From JBAXTZ01 sp037129925 (GTDB taxonomy: Bacteria > Bacillota > Negativicutes > JBAXTZ01): a stretch of 64,000 nt of DNA. Below, piece by piece: positions 61,940-64,000 of the stretch; within the stretch, counting starts at the first letter, position 1, and every line of letters starts with the position of its first letter. Under the pieces are notes generated by a model. It was not told where the DNA came from. It worked only from the letters and a program-made list of their open reading frames with translations, and searched no databases. The position numbers and the translations under genes are program-made. Location of the stretch: contig JBAXTZ010000002.1 of assembly GCA_037129925.1 (NCBI GenBank), positions 53,844 to 117,843 on the forward strand, given 5' to 3'.

Positions 61940-63352
61940 GTGGAAGTAGCAGGAATTCTAATCAGTTTGATTTTGTTGATGGTATTTGCTTATCGCGGCT
62001 ATTCAGTGATTATTTTGTCACCAATATTTGCGCTGTTGTGCGCGTTTATCGCCGGCTTGCCACTGATGCCGGCCTATACCGAATTATTCATGACCAAAGC
62101 GGTAATCTATGTTAAATCCTTCTTTCCGGCATTTCTGTTGGGGGCGGTATTCGGTAAGATAATGGAAGAAACCGGAATGGCGCGCAGCATTGCTCACACT
62201 ATCATCGGAAAACTCGGTCGGGGGCGGGCGATTTTGGCAGTTGTTATCTCCGGCGCTGTGTTAACCTACGGCGGGGTAAGTCTTTTTGTAGTAGTATTCG
62301 CCATTTATCCGTTGGCATCCTCATTATTTCGCGAGGCAGATATTCCCAAAAGACTGATACCGGGAACAATAGCGCTCGGCGCGTTTACTTTTACTATGGA
62401 CGCGATGCCCGGCACGCCGCAAATACAAAATATTATTCCGACCAGTTATTTTGGCACCAATATCTATGCAGCTCCCTGGTTGGGGATAATAGGCAGTGTC
62501 GGTATTCTTATTCTTGGACTTTCTTATCTGGAATGGTGTCGCAAAGGCGCAGCCGCCCGGGGCGAAGGTTATGGCAAGCACACCCTGAATGAGCCGGACA
62601 GCACCGAAAATACAACTCCGGTAAAATTTATCGTGGCGATTTTACCACTGATAGCTGTGCTAGCGCTAAATTTCTTTTTCGTAAATATGTTCAAGTGGCA
62701 GGCAGCGCTACTCGAGCCATTCAAAACGCTGCATTTGCCGTTAATGGTTCCGGGAATTGCGAACGTCGTAAGCATCTGGTCGCTGACGATTGCCTTAGTC
62801 TGCGGAATTATTTTGGCGATTGGCTTGGGTTACACTAATCTGACGAGTTATGCTTTTAAAAAGGCCAAACTTACTAAAACAATGGAACTGGGTATTGTCG
62901 GTTCGCTAGTAGCTATTATGAACACCGCATCAGTCGTCGGTTATGGCAATGTAGTCGCATCGCTCGACGGTTTCAAATCGATTTCATCGGCGCTGATGGG
63001 AATCAAAATCGGTGGCACACCGCTAATGTCAGAAGCCATAAGTATTACCACGTTGTCCGGCATTACCGGATCGGCGTCCGGCGGGCTATCGATCGCGTTG
63101 GATTTGATGGGTAAATATTGGTTGGAATGGAGCCAAACGATTGGAATGTCGCCGGAGGTATTACACCGTGTCGCAGCAATGGCCTCGGGTGGTATTGATA
63201 CTTTGCCGCATAACGGCGCGGTAATTACGCTACTTTTGGTATGCGGGCTGACGCACCGCGATTCCTATAAAGACATTTTGGCAATGACTGCTGTGAAAAC
63301 GATAATGGTTTTCGTCGTTATCGCGATTTATAGTTTCACAGGAATCGTCTAA
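61940..63352 (+). CDS. GntP family permease, possible hydroxybutyrate transporter
   Basis: A 470-residue membrane protein with about twelve segments, of the gluconate permease (GntP) family, whose members also include hydroxybutyrate permeases. Typical stretches are MMEETGMARSIAHTIIGKLGRGR-like sequence (EETGMARSIAHTIIGKLGR), VVFAIYPLASSLFREADIPKRLIPG-like sequence (YPLASSLFREADIPKRL), DAMPGTPQIQNIIPTSYF and the late MASGGIDTLPHNGAVITLLL. GTG 61940 is set by GAGGGG; GTG 61934 overlaps it. It is 30 bases after the SDR and closes the cluster. Substrate is inferred from neighbours. Confidence 0.88.
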   Translation: MEVAGILISLILLMVFAYRGYSVIILSPIFALLCAFIAGLPLMPAYTELFMTKAVIYVKSFFPAFLLGAVFGKIMEETGMARSIAHTIIGKLGRGRAILAVVISGAVLTYGGVSLFVVVFAIYPLASSLFREADIPKRLIPGTIALGAFTFTMDAMPGTPQIQNIIPTSYFGTNIYAAPWLGIIGSVGILILGLSYLEWCRKGAAARGEGYGKHTLNEPDSTENTTPVKFIVAILPLIAVLALNFFFVNMFKWQAALLEPFKTLHLPLMVPGIANVVSIWSLTIALVCGIILAIGLGYTNLTSYAFKKAKLTKTMELGIVGSLVAIMNTASVVGYGNVVASLDGFKSISSALMGIKIGGTPLMSEAISITTLSGITGSASGGLSIALDLMGKYWLEWSQTIGMSPEVLHRVAAMASGGIDTLPHNGAVITLLLVCGLTHRDSYKDILAMTAVKTIMVFVVIAIYSFTGIV

Positions 63353-63383
63353 CAGCTCTAAAAGACAAAAGACAAAAACATGC

Positions 63384-63412
63384 TTGACAACGGGGCATAT
63401 AAATGATATTAT
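63384..63412 (+). promoter_or_regulatory. Promoter of tRNA-Leu
   Basis: Consensus TTGACA (63384-63389), 17-base spacer, TATTAT (63407-63412), 23 bases before the tRNA. Confidence 0.8.
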
Positions 63413-63434
63413 TTGCTACGTTCCAAAGCGACAA

Positions 63435-63519
63435 GCCGAAGTGGCGGAATTGGCAGACGCACCTGACTCAAAATCAGACGCTGAAAGGCGTGCCGGTTCG
63501 ACTCCGGCCTTCGGCACCA
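63435..63519 (+). tRNA. tRNA-Leu (anticodon CAA)
   Basis: 85-base class II tRNA with an encoded CCA. Acceptor arms GCCGAAG (63435-63441) and CTTCGGC (63509-63515) pair fully. The anticodon stem CCTGA/TCAG-type pairing encloses the loop CTCAAAA, giving anticodon CAA, which reads UUG. The variable arm has GCTGAAAGGCG and the T-loop is GTTCGACTC. Confidence 0.95.
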
Positions 63520-63530
63520 CAATGAAATCA

Positions 63531-63565
63531 ACGCCTCTGAGGTTTTTGCCTCGGAGGCGTTTTTT
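63531..63565 (+). terminator. Terminator after tRNA-Leu
   Basis: 12-bp stem (63531-63542 with 63549-63560, one G-U pair), loop TTTTTG, T-run after. Confidence 0.88.
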
Positions 63566-63578
63566 GATTTGGTGGGAT

Positions 63579-63599
63579 TTGTGACAATCTTGTGACAAT
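63579..63599. repeat. Two direct TTGTGACAAT repeats beside tRNA-Leu
   Basis: TTGTGACAAT occurs at 63579-63588 and 63590-63599, 11 bases apart. Each contains a short palindrome TTGT-G-ACAA, so it could be a protein-binding site. An AGTGACAAC copy lies some 30 bases further on. No integrase or attachment core is visible here. Confidence 0.4.
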
Positions 63600-63866
63600 G
63601 CGGAGAAAGACTGGCAAAGACAACCAGTGACAACTTTTCACAAAACGCATTATTTTTTAGTAGAGCAATATTTTGACAAGTCGACATTTCCTATATCGTT
63701 GATGAACATCGTTTGGTAAGAGTTTTGGGTGAGAACGCGTCGCGGCGACGACTACTCATATAGCAAAAAGTTTACTAAAAATAATATCATATACATCAAC
63801 GCAGCGTGGTCAAAAGACGGCGTGCCTTTACAACTGCAAACCCGCAAAATACTTCGAAAATAGGGG
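63600..63866. other. Intergenic stretch without a gene
   Basis: From the repeats to the promoter at 63867 I see no convincing open frame or known RNA. The sequence is AT-rich except for a GC-rich piece near 63734-63752. Open frames on the minus strand here are short, without family-like sequence or a good ribosome site. Confidence 0.5.
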
Positions 63867-63895
63867 TTGACGTATCTGGCATGGTCGAGTATAAT
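63867..63895 (+). promoter_or_regulatory. Strong promoter at the right edge
   Basis: TTGACG (63867-63872), exactly 17 bases, TATAAT (63890-63895); next best to consensus in the window. Transcription would start near 63902 and run out of the window. Confidence 0.8.
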
Positions 63896-63901
63896 ATATC
63901 T

Positions 63902-64000
63902 CACCGCTAGAGAGCAGGCCGGACAACGGCTCAAAACTCAAGTGGCGACCAGCGGGTTGAAGCCTTGTAAACATTGCGTTTGCGAGCTGTTCGCTGGAAG
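63902..64000 (+). other. Unidentified leader or small RNA (cut by the window edge)
   Basis: The 100 bases after the promoter contain short inverted repeats: GCCG...CGGC (about 63923-63935) and CCAGCG...CGCTGG (near 63950 and 63992). A GTG frame with CKHCVCELFAG-type Cys spacing also runs to the edge, so a coding start is possible. I could not match it to 6S RNA, RNase P RNA, SRP RNA or a riboswitch by eye. Confidence 0.35.

Noticed and set aside
63409..63687. Minus-strand open frames across tRNA-Leu and its terminator
   Set aside because: They run over a complete tRNA and its hairpin and contain tRNA-derived residues only.

Overview
The window reads as a chromosomal segment of a low-GC Firmicute with an outer membrane, most likely a member of the Negativicutes (Acidaminococcus/Phascolarctobacterium-like). 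Firmicute marks are a PolC-type replicative polymerase, a T-box in front of thrS, Cheo-type LexA boxes between divergent lexA and a yneA-like gene, and DUF5665 proteins. Diderm marks are a signal-peptide protein that ends in Phe like an outer-membrane beta-barrel (17458-18120) and an RND pump with its adaptor. The lineage is an inference; no rRNA is present. Many promoters carry an extended -10 (TGnTATAAT), and many transcription units end in strong hairpins.

Layout. 1-9 kb: end of an unidentified gene, a frameshifted polC, then the rimP-nusA-ylxR-ylxQ-infB operon. 9-17.4 kb: rbfA, nrnA-like DHH phosphoesterase, truB, ribF, ileS, three small membrane proteins, lspA, rluD. 17.4-25 kb: candidate outer-membrane protein, fba (minus), T-box-thrS-radC, a split transketolase pair and an orphan sugar-binding protein. 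25-29.3 kb (minus): DUF4342 protein, recO, corC-like, DUF502, era. 29.4-37 kb: a comM/yifB gene with a stop codon exactly at the Walker A lysine, then an M20 amidohydrolase, cyanophycinase and a short CphA2-like cyanophycin synthetase, followed by a large glutamine synthetase: a nitrogen-storage module. 37-42.5 kb: GNAT, 3D-domain cell-wall protein, and a histidine-degradation set (hutU, formiminotransferase, hutI) interrupted by an 8-bp tandem repeat. 42.5-45.7 kb: rpsU, yqeY, phoH, ybeY, LD-carboxypeptidase. 45.8-51.8 kb: RND adaptor and pump, phosphoglucomutase. 51.9-56.1 kb: a pentameric ligand-gated ion channel homologue, tmRNA with smpB, an unknown lipoprotein, yneA-like/lexA. 56.2-63.4 kb: MFS transporter, HSL-type esterase, fused CoA-transferase, thiolase, SDR and GntP permease, which together look like a hydroxybutyrate/acetoacetate pathway. 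63.4-64 kb: tRNA-Leu(CAA) and a strong promoter firing into a structured, unidentified sequence cut by the window end.

The most notable items are the pLGIC homologue, the CphA2-like/cyanophycinase/M20 cluster with no full CphA1 in view, a PolC without its DEDD exonuclease domain but with an intact PHP metal site, the nonsense codon at the catalytic lysine of ComM, the 8-bp repeat in the hut operon and the unidentified transcript at the right edge. Two essential-looking lesions (polC frameshift, comM stop) in one window also raise the possibility of sequencing or assembly error.
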